The position numbers were made by a program, and so were the translations under genes. A stretch of 64,000 nucleotides of DNA from Demequina activiva. Its GTDB lineage: Bacteria > Actinomycetota > Actinomycetes > Actinomycetales > Demequinaceae. Shown one piece after another: positions 54,808 to 62,470 of this stretch (within the stretch, counting starts at the first letter, position 1; every line of letters starts with the position of its first letter). Below the pieces are notes generated by a model that worked only from the letters and a program-made list of their open reading frames with translations, was not told the DNA's origin and did no database searches. Location of the stretch: positions 62,001-126,000 of the forward strand of contig NZ_BONR01000002.1 in the NCBI RefSeq assembly GCF_016862815.1, in the 5' to 3' direction.

Positions 54808-57006
54808 TCAGCGGACGCCCAGCACGAACGGGTAGACCGCGGACGCGCCGGCACGCCGCAGCAGCCGTGCGGCGACGGTGAGCGTCCACCCGGAGTCCGT
54901 GGAGTCGTCCACCAGCAGGATCGCGCGCGCCCGCATCGCGTCGAGCGCCGCGTCGTCGAGCTCGAGGGTGAGGCGGCGGTTCACGGACGCGAGCCGCTGA
55001 GCGGAGTTGACGTCGTGGCGGTCCGGGTCCTGGCGAGTGGAGACCGGACCGAGCGTGCCCAGGAACGGCACCTGCAGGTAGCGGCCCAGTCCCGGCCCCA
55101 GGTGGTCCATCAGCTGGGGGCGGGTCACGGATCGCAAGGCCACCACGGCGCTCACGGCAGGCCCTCGACTGTCGCCCGCACCTCGCCACAGGGCATCCCA
55201 GTCCTCGAGCGTCCGCACGGCCGCGCCGCGCAGCGCCTGCGGCGTCTCGCCGTCCACCGGCCGGCCGTCCTCGTCGCGTCCCTCGAACAGGTCGCGCAGC
55301 GCCCCGGACCACCCCAGTCCGTCCAGCCGGGCGATCGCGCGGCCCGGCTCAGCCTGCTCGTCGGCGGGGATGCGCCCGCGCAGGTCCACGCCCATCGCGT
55401 CCATCCCGCTGGGCCACTGCCGGCGCGGGACGATCTCCACGCCCACGCGGTCCAGGCCCTCGCGCGCGGCCGTCACCGCGTCGCCGTCCGGCAGGGCCGG
55501 GAGGTCGACGCCGCCGCAGCCGTCGCAGCGGCCGCACGTCCAGTCGTCCTCCAGGTCCGGATCGTCCAGCACGCGCCGGAGGAACGCCATGCGGCAGCCG
55601 TCGAGCGCCTCGTACTCGAGCATGGTGCGCTGCTCCGCCTCGCGCGCGGCGGCGACGCGGGCGTAGCGCTCGGCGTCGTACTCCCACGAGACGCCGGTCG
55701 CGAGCCAGCCGCCCTTCACGCGCGTGACGGCTCCGTCCACGTCGAGCACCTTGAGCATCGACTCGAGGCGCCCGCGACGCAGGTCCACCTGGGTCTCGAG
55801 CGCGGCCAGCGACGTGGGCGAGGCGGTCCCGAGCGCGCCCAGCGCCGTGCGGACCTGGTCCTCTGGCGGGAAGGCCTGCGAGCCGAACCACTCCCAGATC
55901 GCGCGGTCCTCCGCGCCCGGCAGGAGCACCACGAGCGCCCGGTCCACGCCACGGCCCGCGCGTCCCACCTGCTGGTAGTACGCGATGGGGGAGGACGGCG
56001 CGCCCACATGGATCACGAAGGCCAGGTCCGGCTTGTCGAACCCCATGCCCAGGGCGGAGGTCGCCACCAGCGCCTTCACGGCGTTGGTCTTGAGATCCTC
56101 CTCGAGCTGCTCGCGCTCCGTGGGGTCAGTGCGGCCCGTGTAGGCGCCCACGGCGTGCCCGGCGGCGCGCAGCTGCGACGCGACCTCCTCCGCGGCGGAC
56201 ACGGTGAGGCAGTACACGATCCCCGAGCCGTCGATCTCGTGCAGCGCGGCCGCGAGCCACGCCACGCGCGTCGCGGGATCCGGCAGGCGCACCACGCCCA
56301 GATGCAGCGACTCGCGGTCGAGCGCCCCGCGCAGCACCAGCACGTCCTCGCGCGCCGCCATGTCCGCTCCGCGCACCCCCAGCTGCTCGGCCACGTCGTC
56401 GGTCACGCGAGAGTTCGCCGTGGCCGTGGTGGCGAGCACCGGGATGCCATCGGGGAGCTCGGCCAGCAGCGTGCGGATGCGCCGGTAGTCCGGCCGGAAG
56501 TCGTGTCCCCAGTCCGAGATGCAGTGCGCCTCGTCGATCACCACCAGCCCCGCATCGGCCGCCAGCCGCGGCAGCACCTCGTCACGGAACTGCGGATTGT
56601 TGAGCCGCTCCGGCGAGCACAGCAGCACGTCGATCTCCCCGCGCGCGATCGCCGCATGGACGTCGTCCCACTCGGTGACGTTCGCGGAGTTCACCGTCGC
56701 GGCACGGATGCCGGCGCGCGAGGCCGCCGCGATCTGGTCGCGCATGAGCGCCAGCAGGGGAGAGACGATGATCGTGGGCCCCGCCCCGCGCGCCCGCAGC
56801 AGCGACGTCGCCACGAAGTACACCGCAGACTTGCCCCAGCCGGTGCGCTGCACCACCAGAGCGCGCGCGTGGCGGGCGACCAGCGCCTCGATGGCGCGCC
56901 ACTGATCGTCGCGCAGGCGCGCATCGTCCCGTCCCACGAGGGCTCGCAGGGCGGCCTCGCCCTCCTCGCGCAGGACGGCCGATGCGGTGGTCGCTTCCGT
57001 GGTCAT
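54808..57006 (-). CDS. recQ: RecQ-family DNA helicase with C-terminal phosphoribosyltransferase-like domain
   Basis: DNA helicase of 732 residues. Motif I is RTGWGKSAVYF, motif II DEAHCISDWGHDFRPDYRRI, motif VI QQVGRAGRG. The zinc-binding domain has Cys ligands ending in CGRCDGC. Instead of a typical RQC-HRDC end, the last 190 residues finish with ILLVDDSTDSGWTLTVAARLLRRAGA, the PRPP-binding loop pattern of type I phosphoribosyltransferases. Similar fusions are found in actinobacteria; what the extra domain does is unknown. ATG 57006 has TACGGT 6 bases upstream, and it is divergent from hisC. Confidence 0.93.
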   Translation of the reverse strand: MTTEATTASAVLREEGEAALRALVGRDDARLRDDQWRAIEALVARHARALVVQRTGWGKSAVYFVATSLLRARGAGPTIIVSPLLALMRDQIAAASRAGIRAATVNSANVTEWDDVHAAIARGEIDVLLCSPERLNNPQFRDEVLPRLAADAGLVVIDEAHCISDWGHDFRPDYRRIRTLLAELPDGIPVLATTATANSRVTDDVAEQLGVRGADMAAREDVLVLRGALDRESLHLGVVRLPDPATRVAWLAAALHEIDGSGIVYCLTVSAAEEVASQLRAAGHAVGAYTGRTDPTEREQLEEDLKTNAVKALVATSALGMGFDKPDLAFVIHVGAPSSPIAYYQQVGRAGRGVDRALVVLLPGAEDRAIWEWFGSQAFPPEDQVRTALGALGTASPTSLAALETQVDLRRGRLESMLKVLDVDGAVTRVKGGWLATGVSWEYDAERYARVAAAREAEQRTMLEYEALDGCRMAFLRRVLDDPDLEDDWTCGRCDGCGGVDLPALPDGDAVTAAREGLDRVGVEIVPRRQWPSGMDAMGVDLRGRIPADEQAEPGRAIARLDGLGWSGALRDLFEGRDEDGRPVDGETPQALRGAAVRTLEDWDALWRGAGDSRGPAVSAVVALRSVTRPQLMDHLGPGLGRYLQVPFLGTLGPVSTRQDPDRHDVNSAQRLASVNRRLTLELDDAALDAMRARAILLVDDSTDSGWTLTVAARLLRRAGASAVYPFVLGVR

Positions 57007-57012
57007 GCGTCC

Positions 57013-57018
57013 ACCGTA
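57013..57018 (-). promoter_or_regulatory. Probable -10 element of the recQ promoter (leaderless)
   Basis: TACGGT on the minus strand ends 6 bases before the recQ ATG, with no ribosome binding site in the gap. Confidence 0.5.
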
Positions 57019-57046
57019 GGTGGCGCCGGTGACATCGCTCGACCGC

Positions 57047-57077
57047 CGCATCGGCCGTCGATCGCCGCCACTAGACT
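57047..57077 (+). promoter_or_regulatory. hisC promoter with 12-mer at the -35 position
   Basis: TAGACT (57072-57077) ends 7 bases before the hisC ATG. The 12-mer CGCATCGGCCGT (57047-57058) covers the place where the -35 would be. The hisH promoter has the same layout. Confidence 0.5.
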
Positions 57078-57084
57078 TCCAGCC

Positions 57085-58179
57085 ATGACGCTGCCCCTGC
57101 GCCCCGATCTGATCGGGCTGGAGCCCTATGGCGCCCCCCAGCTCGAGGTGACCGCGCGCCTGAACGTGAACGAGAACCCCTACGCCCCGCCGCCAGCCGT
57201 GGTGGACGCGATCGCTCAGGCCGTGCGCAAGGCCGCAGAGGGTCTCAACCGCTACCCGGACCGCGACTTCACGGCGCTGCGAGCGGACCTCGCGCACTAC
57301 CTCGAGGTCGAGAGCCACGTCGACTTCGTCGAGGTGCGCAACATCTGGGCCGCGAACGGCTCCAACGAGGTGATGCTGCACCTGCACCAGGCGTTCGGCG
57401 GCCCGGGCCGGACCATGATGAGCTTCGCGCCCACCTACTCGATGTACCCCGAGTACGCGCGCGACACCATCACGGAGTACGTGACGCTGCCGCGCCGTGA
57501 GGACTTCCATCTGGACCTGGACGCCGCGCAGGCCGCGATCCGCGAGCAGCAGCCCAGCCTGGTGATCGTCGCGAGCCCCAACAACCCCACCGGGACCGCG
57601 CTGACGCTCGACGAGGTGCGCGCGCTGCTGAGCGCCGCGGATGACGTCGAGGGCGGCTGCGTGGTGGTGATCGACGAGGCCTACGCGGAGTTCCGCCGCT
57701 CAGGCGTGCCGAGCGCCGCGACCATCATCCCCGAGCACCAGAACCTCGCCGTCAGCCGCACCATGTCCAAGGCCTTCGCGCTGGCAGGCGGACGCCTGGG
57801 CTACCTGGTCGCTCACGAGCCGGTGATCGACGCGCTGCGCGTGGTGCGCCTGCCGTACCACCTGAGCGCCGTCACACAGGCGGTCGCGCGCGCCGCGCTG
57901 GCGCACCACCGCGCGCTGCAGGCGCAGGTGGACGAGATCCGCGCCGAGCGCGACGAGACCGTCGCCTGGCTGCGCGAGCAGGGCTACACGGTCGCGGACA
58001 CGGACGCGAACTTCGCGCTGTTCGGTCCGTTCGAGGACCGTGAGAGGGTATTCGAGGGGCTGCTGGCGCACGGCGTGCTGATCCGTGTGACGGGCCCCGA
58101 GGGATGGCTGCGCGTGTCGATCGGCACGCCGCAGGAGATGGCGCTGTTCCGCAGCGCGCTACTGGAGGTCACCGCATGA
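57085..58179 (+). CDS. hisC: Histidinol-phosphate aminotransferase
   Basis: PLP enzyme converting imidazole-acetol phosphate and glutamate to histidinol phosphate. The 364-residue protein has [36 protein letters not shown] and the PLP-binding Lys in [18 protein letters not shown]. It starts the hisC-hisB-unknown block, with ATGA overlap to hisB. Confidence 0.96.
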   Translation: MTLPLRPDLIGLEPYGAPQLEVTARLNVNENPYAPPPAVVDAIAQAVRKAAEGLNRYPDRDFTALRADLAHYLEVESHVDFVEVRNIWAANGSNEVMLHLHQAFGGPGRTMMSFAPTYSMYPEYARDTITEYVTLPRREDFHLDLDAAQAAIREQQPSLVIVASPNNPTGTALTLDEVRALLSAADDVEGGCVVVIDEAYAEFRRSGVPSAATIIPEHQNLAVSRTMSKAFALAGGRLGYLVAHEPVIDALRVVRLPYHLSAVTQAVARAALAHHRALQAQVDEIRAERDETVAWLREQGYTVADTDANFALFGPFEDRERVFEGLLAHGVLIRVTGPEGWLRVSIGTPQEMALFRSALLEVTA

Positions 58180-58775
58180 GCCGCACGGGTCGCATCGAAC
58201 GCGCCACGAGCGAGTCCCAGGTCCTGGTCGAGCTCGACCTCGACGGATCCGGCACCACCGAGATCGACACAGGCGTGCCGTTCTACGACCACATGCTCAC
58301 CGCGCTGGGCAAGCACTCGCTCATGGACCTCACGGTCAAGGCCACCGGCGACGTGCACATCGACAGCCACCACACCGTCGAGGACGTCGCGATCTGCATC
58401 GGCGAGGCCCTCAAGCAGGCCCTGGGCGACAAGGCCGGCATCTCCCGCTTCGGCGACGCCATGGTGCCGCTGGACGAGGCGCTCGCGCAGTGCGTCGTGG
58501 ACGTCTCCGGGCGTCCCTACTTCGTCCACGTGGGCGAGCCGGTGGGTCAGGCCACCCACCTCATCGGCGGCAACTTCGCGGGCTCGCTCACCGGACACGC
58601 GCTCGAGTCGATCGCGCACCACGCCGGCATCTGCGTGCACATGCGCGTGCTCGCCGGGCGCGACCCCCACCACATCGTCGAGGCACAGTTCAAGGCGCTC
58701 GCGCGAGCGCTGCGCGCCGCCGTGACGGCCGATGCGCGGGTGAAGGGGATCCCGTCGACCAAGGGCGCGCTGTGA
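58176..58775 (+). CDS. hisB: Imidazoleglycerol-phosphate dehydratase
   Basis: Manganese enzyme that dehydrates imidazole glycerol phosphate. The 199-residue, single-domain protein has [18 protein letters not shown], the metal ligands in [11 protein letters not shown], and the second half-repeat [15 protein letters not shown]. The phosphatase domain of E. coli HisB is absent, as usual in actinobacteria. ATG overlaps hisC by 4 bases; the next gene starts by GTGA overlap. Confidence 0.96.
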   Translation: MSRTGRIERATSESQVLVELDLDGSGTTEIDTGVPFYDHMLTALGKHSLMDLTVKATGDVHIDSHHTVEDVAICIGEALKQALGDKAGISRFGDAMVPLDEALAQCVVDVSGRPYFVHVGEPVGQATHLIGGNFAGSLTGHALESIAHHAGICVHMRVLAGRDPHHIVEAQFKALARALRAAVTADARVKGIPSTKGAL

Positions 58776-59359
58776 GCGACGAGGACTTCGACGTTCCGGA
58801 CGATCTGTCCGGCCTGGCGGACGCTACGCCGATGGGCGAGTCCGGTCGGCATGTCGAGCAGGACACGGTCGCGCTGTTCACGCCCATCCAGAACGGACGC
58901 GTGCTGGCGGCGGTGTGCGCGCTCAACGGCGTGAAGGGACAGGCGATCGAGACGTCGGCGGGCGCCTTCGCGGTGCTCGACGACACCACCGCCGGTGCCG
59001 TCGACACCGCGGGCGAGGTGATCAGCGCGTTCGTGAAGACGCAGCCCATCCTCGCGATGGAGCGGCGGGCCGGTCAGATCACCATCCACCGCTGGCAGGG
59101 CGGCGCCAAGGGCGACAAGCTGCCCCCGGGCCTCGCGCTCGACCAGGCGCCCGGCGTCATCACGACGCTCATGGCCGGCACGCAGACCATCGATGAGATC
59201 GCCGCCACCCATCCGGGGAAGGTGTTCGAGGCGCGCATGAGTCGCGTGTCCGCGTTCCGCGAGCTGCGCAAGGCCTCCAAGGAGGCCAAGAAGAGGTACA
59301 AGGCCATGGAGGCCAACAAGCGCGACTCGGACCCGGATCCCGGCGGCTCCGCCTCCTGA
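58772..59359 (+). CDS. Unknown protein within the histidine operon
   Basis: Protein of 195 residues coupled to hisB by a 4-base GTGA overlap. It begins with an acidic tail ([18 protein letters not shown]), has a central part with [40 protein letters not shown] and ends in a charged helix ([23 protein letters not shown]). No signal peptide, membrane helix or catalytic motif is seen. Similar genes between hisB and hisH occur in related actinobacteria, but I do not know a function. The coupling argues for a role tied to histidine synthesis or its control. Confidence 0.78.
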   Translation: MSDEDFDVPDDLSGLADATPMGESGRHVEQDTVALFTPIQNGRVLAAVCALNGVKGQAIETSAGAFAVLDDTTAGAVDTAGEVISAFVKTQPILAMERRAGQITIHRWQGGAKGDKLPPGLALDQAPGVITTLMAGTQTIDEIAATHPGKVFEARMSRVSAFRELRKASKEAKKRYKAMEANKRDSDPDPGGSAS

Positions 59360-59389
59360 GCAGGCGCGCCTCCGCGGCCCGCCCGCCCG

Positions 59390-59421
59390 CGCATCGGCCG
59401 TCTCCCCACGCTCGTTAGACT
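59390..59421 (+). promoter_or_regulatory. hisH promoter with 12-mer at the -35 position
   Basis: TAGACT (59416-59421) ends 6 bases before the hisH GTG, and CGCATCGGCCGT (59390-59401) covers the -35 place, as at hisC. This implies that hisH is transcribed separately although it lies only 68 bases after the preceding gene. Confidence 0.5.
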
Positions 59422-59427
59422 TGACCG

Positions 59428-60087
59428 GTGACCTCCCCCCTCGTCTGCGTCCTCGACTACGGCTTCGGCAACGTCCGCTCCGCGGTGCGTGCCGTCGAGC
59501 ATGTGGGAGCCCGCGTGGTGCTCACGGATGACCGCGCGATCGCGGAGAACGCGGACGGCCTGATCGTCCCGGGAGTGGGTGCCTTCGAGGCCGTGATGAC
59601 GGGGCTCAAGGGCGTGCGTGGCGAGCAGGTCATCGGCCGTCGGCTGTCCGGCGGGCGTCCCGTGCTGGGGATCTGCGTGGGCATGCAGGTGATGTTCGAG
59701 CGCGGCGTCGAGCACGGCGTCGAGTCCGAGGGCCTGGACCACTGGCCCGGCACCGTCGAGAAGCTCCAGGCGCCCGTGGTGCCCAACATGGGCTGGGCGC
59801 AGGTCGACGTTCCCGCGCAGTCCGTGCTGTTCGACGGGCTCCAGGACGAGCGGTTCTACTTCGTCCACTCGTACGGTGCGCGGCAGTTCCCGCTGGGCAC
59901 CACGGAGGACACTGGGCGCTTCCGTGCACCGCTGGTGACGTGGTCGGAGGCAGGCACGGCCGATGCCTCGGACCGGTTCGTCGCGGCTGTCGAGAACGGC
60001 CCGCTCAGCGCGACGCAGTTCCACCCGGAGAAGTCCGGCGAGGCGGGGCTGCAGCTGCTGCGCAACTGGGTGGCGACGTTGTCCTGA
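59428..60087 (+). CDS. hisH: Imidazole glycerol phosphate synthase, glutaminase subunit
   Basis: Class I glutamine amidotransferase giving ammonia to HisF. The 219-residue protein has [14 protein letters not shown], the oxyanion-loop PGVGAF, the nucleophile Cys in [11 protein letters not shown] and the His-Glu pair in [11 protein letters not shown]. The hisF gene is not in the window. It is followed by a 194-base palindromic element, then genes on the other strand. Confidence 0.96.
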   Translation: MTSPLVCVLDYGFGNVRSAVRAVEHVGARVVLTDDRAIAENADGLIVPGVGAFEAVMTGLKGVRGEQVIGRRLSGGRPVLGICVGMQVMFERGVEHGVESEGLDHWPGTVEKLQAPVVPNMGWAQVDVPAQSVLFDGLQDERFYFVHSYGARQFPLGTTEDTGRFRAPLVTWSEAGTADASDRFVAAVENGPLSATQFHPEKSGEAGLQLLRNWVATLS

Positions 60088-60122
60088 CGGCGGCCCGCGC
60101 CCGCCTGCGCCTTCCGCCCTTG

Positions 60123-60316
60123 TAGGCAACTCATGTCGAGGGTGGACGCGATTGCGGGCGTCCGAGGCACGTGAGGGTCACGAATCACGGCTGCGTCAGG
60201 CACGACGAGCGGGGCTCGCAGAGATCGAGTTCGTCGGCCGCGGCGGTGCCGCGTCCGTGGCCATCACTGGCCTCGGGGAGCCCTGCGAAGCCGCAATCGT
60301 AGGCATGAGTTGCCTA
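60123..60316. repeat. 194-bp imperfect palindrome with matched 13-bp ends
   Basis: TAGGCAACTCATG (60123-60135) and its exact complement (60304-60316) bound the segment. Inside, GATTGCGG (60150-60157) pairs with CCGCAATC (60291-60298), and further inner parts are also partly complementary, so most of the segment can fold on itself. The right end supplies the stop codon TAG of the cation exporter. No reading frame of note lies within. It looks like a MITE-type element or an old insertion remnant. Confidence 0.75.
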
Positions 60317-61039
60317 GGAGAGCGGTGGGGTGGGAAGGTTCGCGGGGCCGGTCGCCGAGCCGTCGGGTGCGCAGCAGTCGTCCTCGCACTCCACCTCGGA
60401 GCCATGCAGCAGGGCGCCGGACGTGGTGGCGCACCCGTCGCCGCTCCACGCCTCGCGCCCCTCGCGCACCGCGAAGCCGGCGATCACGATCGCGGCGAGC
60501 GGATCCGCCCACCACCAACCCAGCAGCGAGTTCAGCAGCAGTCCCACCAGCAGCGCGGCGGACAGGTACGAGCACAGGACCAGCTGACGGGAGTCGGCGA
60601 TCGCCGTCGCGGAACCGAGCTCGCGGCCCGTGCGTCGCTCGAACCAGGCGATGGACGGCATGATCGCGAGCGACGCCGCGGCGAGAGCGATGCCCACGGG
60701 GGAGTGCGCGGGCGGGTCCGCGGCGACCAGGGCGCGCACCGCATCGGCCGTCACCACGAGCGCGAGCGCGAAGAACGCGACCGCGATGAGGCGCAGAGTG
60801 AGGCGCTCCCGGGTGCGGGGATCCGGCGCCGCGAACTGCCACGCCACGAACGCGGCGGACGCGACCTCCACCACCGAGTCCAGCCCGAAGCCGATGAGCG
60901 CGCTCGAGCCCGCGACGGCGCCCGCGCTGAGCGCGATGATCGCCTCCGCGACGTTGTACGCGATGGTCCCGGCGACGATCCAGCGGATGCGGCGACGCAG
61001 CGTAGCGGCGCGGTCGGTGGTGAGGGCCGATGCGCTCAT
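60314..61039 (-). CDS. CDF-like cation transporter
   Basis: Protein of 241 residues with five to six membrane helices, of the cation diffusion facilitator-like group: GFGLDSVVEVASAAFVAWQF holds the TM2 Asp, SYLSAALLVGLLLNSLLGWWWADPLAAIVIA forms late helices. A cytoplasmic tail with GCATTSG and ECEDDCCAP could bind soft metals. The gene begins where the ArsR stop ends (TGATG), so both are translated together; metal export of cadmium, lead or zinc is inferred. The stop codon lies in the inverted repeat of the 60123-60316 element. Confidence 0.86.
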   Translation of the reverse strand: MSASALTTDRAATLRRRIRWIVAGTIAYNVAEAIIALSAGAVAGSSALIGFGLDSVVEVASAAFVAWQFAAPDPRTRERLTLRLIAVAFFALALVVTADAVRALVAADPPAHSPVGIALAAASLAIMPSIAWFERRTGRELGSATAIADSRQLVLCSYLSAALLVGLLLNSLLGWWWADPLAAIVIAGFAVREGREAWSGDGCATTSGALLHGSEVECEDDCCAPDGSATGPANLPTPPLS

Positions 61040-61422
61040 CAGCACGTGCACCCGTCGCCGTCGCAGCAGGACGGGTCCAGCGCGTACGTGAGCGCCAGCA
61101 TCGCGCCCAGGGCCTGTGCCAGGGCCGGGTCCGCGAGCGAGTAGTGCATGTGGCGCCCACGCCGCTCGGCGACCACGAGGCCGCAGCCGCGCAGGCAGGA
61201 CAGGTGGTTCGACATCGACTGGCGGCTCACGCCCAGCTCGGCGGCCAGGTCCGCCGGGCAGTGGCTCCCGTGGCGCAGGGCGAGCACGATCGCGGCGCGC
61301 GTGGGGACCGAGAGCGCGTGTCCCACGTGCGCCACCGCGCGGGTGTGTGCCGGAGCGGCGCAGGCGATGTGGTCGCGAGGCTCGGCGCCGAGGGAGACGC
61401 GGGTGTCCACAGCGATGCTCAT
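61039..61422 (-). CDS. ArsR/SmtB-family metal sensor, CmtR-like
   Basis: Winged-helix repressor of 127 residues, released from DNA by metal. The recognition helix carries Cys76 and Cys80 (LSCLRGC), the CxxxC pattern that binds Cd(II)/Pb(II) in mycobacterial CmtR. The C-terminus has four more Cys (119, 120, 125, 127), where CmtR has its third ligand. Start ATG 61422 lies 7 bases after TACCGT, so the mRNA is probably leaderless. The palindrome just upstream is its probable operator. It controls itself and the coupled exporter. Confidence 0.88.
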   Translation of the reverse strand: MSIAVDTRVSLGAEPRDHIACAAPAHTRAVAHVGHALSVPTRAAIVLALRHGSHCPADLAAELGVSRQSMSNHLSCLRGCGLVVAERRGRHMHYSLADPALAQALGAMLALTYALDPSCCDGDGCTC

Positions 61423-61429
61423 GACAGCC

Positions 61430-61459
61430 ACGGTAGTACAGGATTCGCTGTACTGTCGA
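61430..61459 (-). promoter_or_regulatory. Promoter and operator of the metal-sensor operon
   Basis: On the minus strand TCGACA (61454-61459), 18 bases, then TACCGT (61430-61435), 7 bases before the ATG. The inverted repeat AGTACAG-N6-CTGTACT at 61435-61454 fills the spacer between the hexamers, so bound repressor would shut out RNA polymerase. Confidence 0.7.
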
Positions 61460-61486
61460 GCGCCCTGCGGGAGTCGCCCGGGACGG

Positions 61487-61510
61487 TAGCCTGGTGCCCG
61501 CATCGGCCGT
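61487..61510 (+). promoter_or_regulatory. Probable hisA promoter -10 and adjacent 12-mer
   Basis: TAGCCT (61487-61492) would start transcription near 61500, where the 12-mer CGCATCGGCCGT begins (61499-61510). The 30-base leader then holds the purine run GAAAGCGAGA before the ATG. Confidence 0.4.
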
Positions 61511-61529
61511 ATCCCATGAAAGCGAGACC

Positions 61530-62267
61530 ATGACCGACACCCGCCGCCTCGAGCTCCTCCCCGCCGTCGACGTCGCTGACGGCCAGGCCGTCCGCCTCAC
61601 CCAGGGCGAGGCCGGCACCGAGACCGGCTACGGCGACCCGCTGTCCGCCGCCCAGGACTGGGTGGACGGCGGCGCCGAGTGGATCCACCTCGTGGACCTC
61701 GACGCAGCGTTCGGACGCGGGTCCAACGCGGAGCTGCTCGAGCGTGTGGTGAAGTCCGTCGACATCAAGGTCGAGATGAGCGGCGGCATTCGCGACGACG
61801 AGTCGCTGGAGCGCGCGCTCGCGACCGGCTGCGCTCGCGTCAACATCGGCACGGCGGCGCTCGAGAACCCCGAGTGGACCGCCGCCGCGATCGCCAAGCA
61901 CGGCGACCGCGTAGCCGTGGGACTGGACGTGCGCGGCACCACGCTGGCCGGACGCGGCTGGACCCGCGATGGCGGCGACCTGTGGGAGGTGCTCGCCCGC
62001 CTGGACCGCGAGGGCTGCTCGCGCTACGTCGTCACCGACGTCAAGAAGGATGGCATGCTGTCCGGCCCCAACGTGGGACTGCTGCAGGAGGTCTGCGAGG
62101 CCACCGATGCGCCCGTCGTGGCCAGCGGCGGCATCTCGAGCCTCGAGGACATCGCCGCGCTGCGGGCGATCACGGACCGCGGCGTCGAGGGCGCGATCGT
62201 GGGCAAGGCGCTGTACAACGGCAACTTCACCCTGCCGCAGGCACTGGACGTGGCCGGCCGCCCGTAG
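61530..62267 (+). CDS. hisA: Phosphoribosyl isomerase (HisA/PriA)
   Basis: Isomerises ProFAR to PRFAR in histidine synthesis; in most actinobacteria the same enzyme (PriA) also does the TrpF step of tryptophan synthesis. The 245-residue TIM barrel has [15 protein letters not shown] with the first catalytic Asp, [19 protein letters not shown], and the second half [26 protein letters not shown]. Sequence is of PriA type ([13 protein letters not shown]). Whether a separate trpF exists cannot be seen in this window. Confidence 0.95.
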   Translation: MTDTRRLELLPAVDVADGQAVRLTQGEAGTETGYGDPLSAAQDWVDGGAEWIHLVDLDAAFGRGSNAELLERVVKSVDIKVEMSGGIRDDESLERALATGCARVNIGTAALENPEWTAAAIAKHGDRVAVGLDVRGTTLAGRGWTRDGGDLWEVLARLDREGCSRYVVTDVKKDGMLSGPNVGLLQEVCEATDAPVVASGGISSLEDIAALRAITDRGVEGAIVGKALYNGNFTLPQALDVAGRP

Positions 62268-62295
62268 CGGGCACCTGCGTCCCGCGCCGGCCGTC

Positions 62296-62383
62296 CACCA
62301 CACACCTGTGACGGGCGGTGCCACTGGGACGCGTGCGCCTGCACTCGCGTCCCTCCCGTCTCACGAGACACAGCCGTGTGGTG
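62296..62383. repeat. Intergenic palindromic element, family A copy 4
   Basis: CACCACAC (62296-62303) pairs with GTGTGGTG (62376-62383); the inside left sequence CTGTGACGGGCGGTGCC and right GACACAGCCGTGTGGTGAGCGG match the other copies. It lies between hisA and the SseB gene. Confidence 0.7.
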
Positions 62384-62457
62384 AGCGGTTCGCGCGCGTC
62401 AGGGCACCGGGAGCGCGGCGTGCGTCACACCTGGGCGCCAGCGTCACCGGGAGCCCG

Positions 62458-62463
62458 TAGCAT
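62458..62463 (+). promoter_or_regulatory. Probable -10 element of a leaderless promoter
   Basis: TAGCAT ends 7 bases before the ATG of the SseB-like gene. The gap CGAAGCC has no clear ribosome binding site. Confidence 0.5.
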
Positions 62464-62470
62464 CGAAGCC

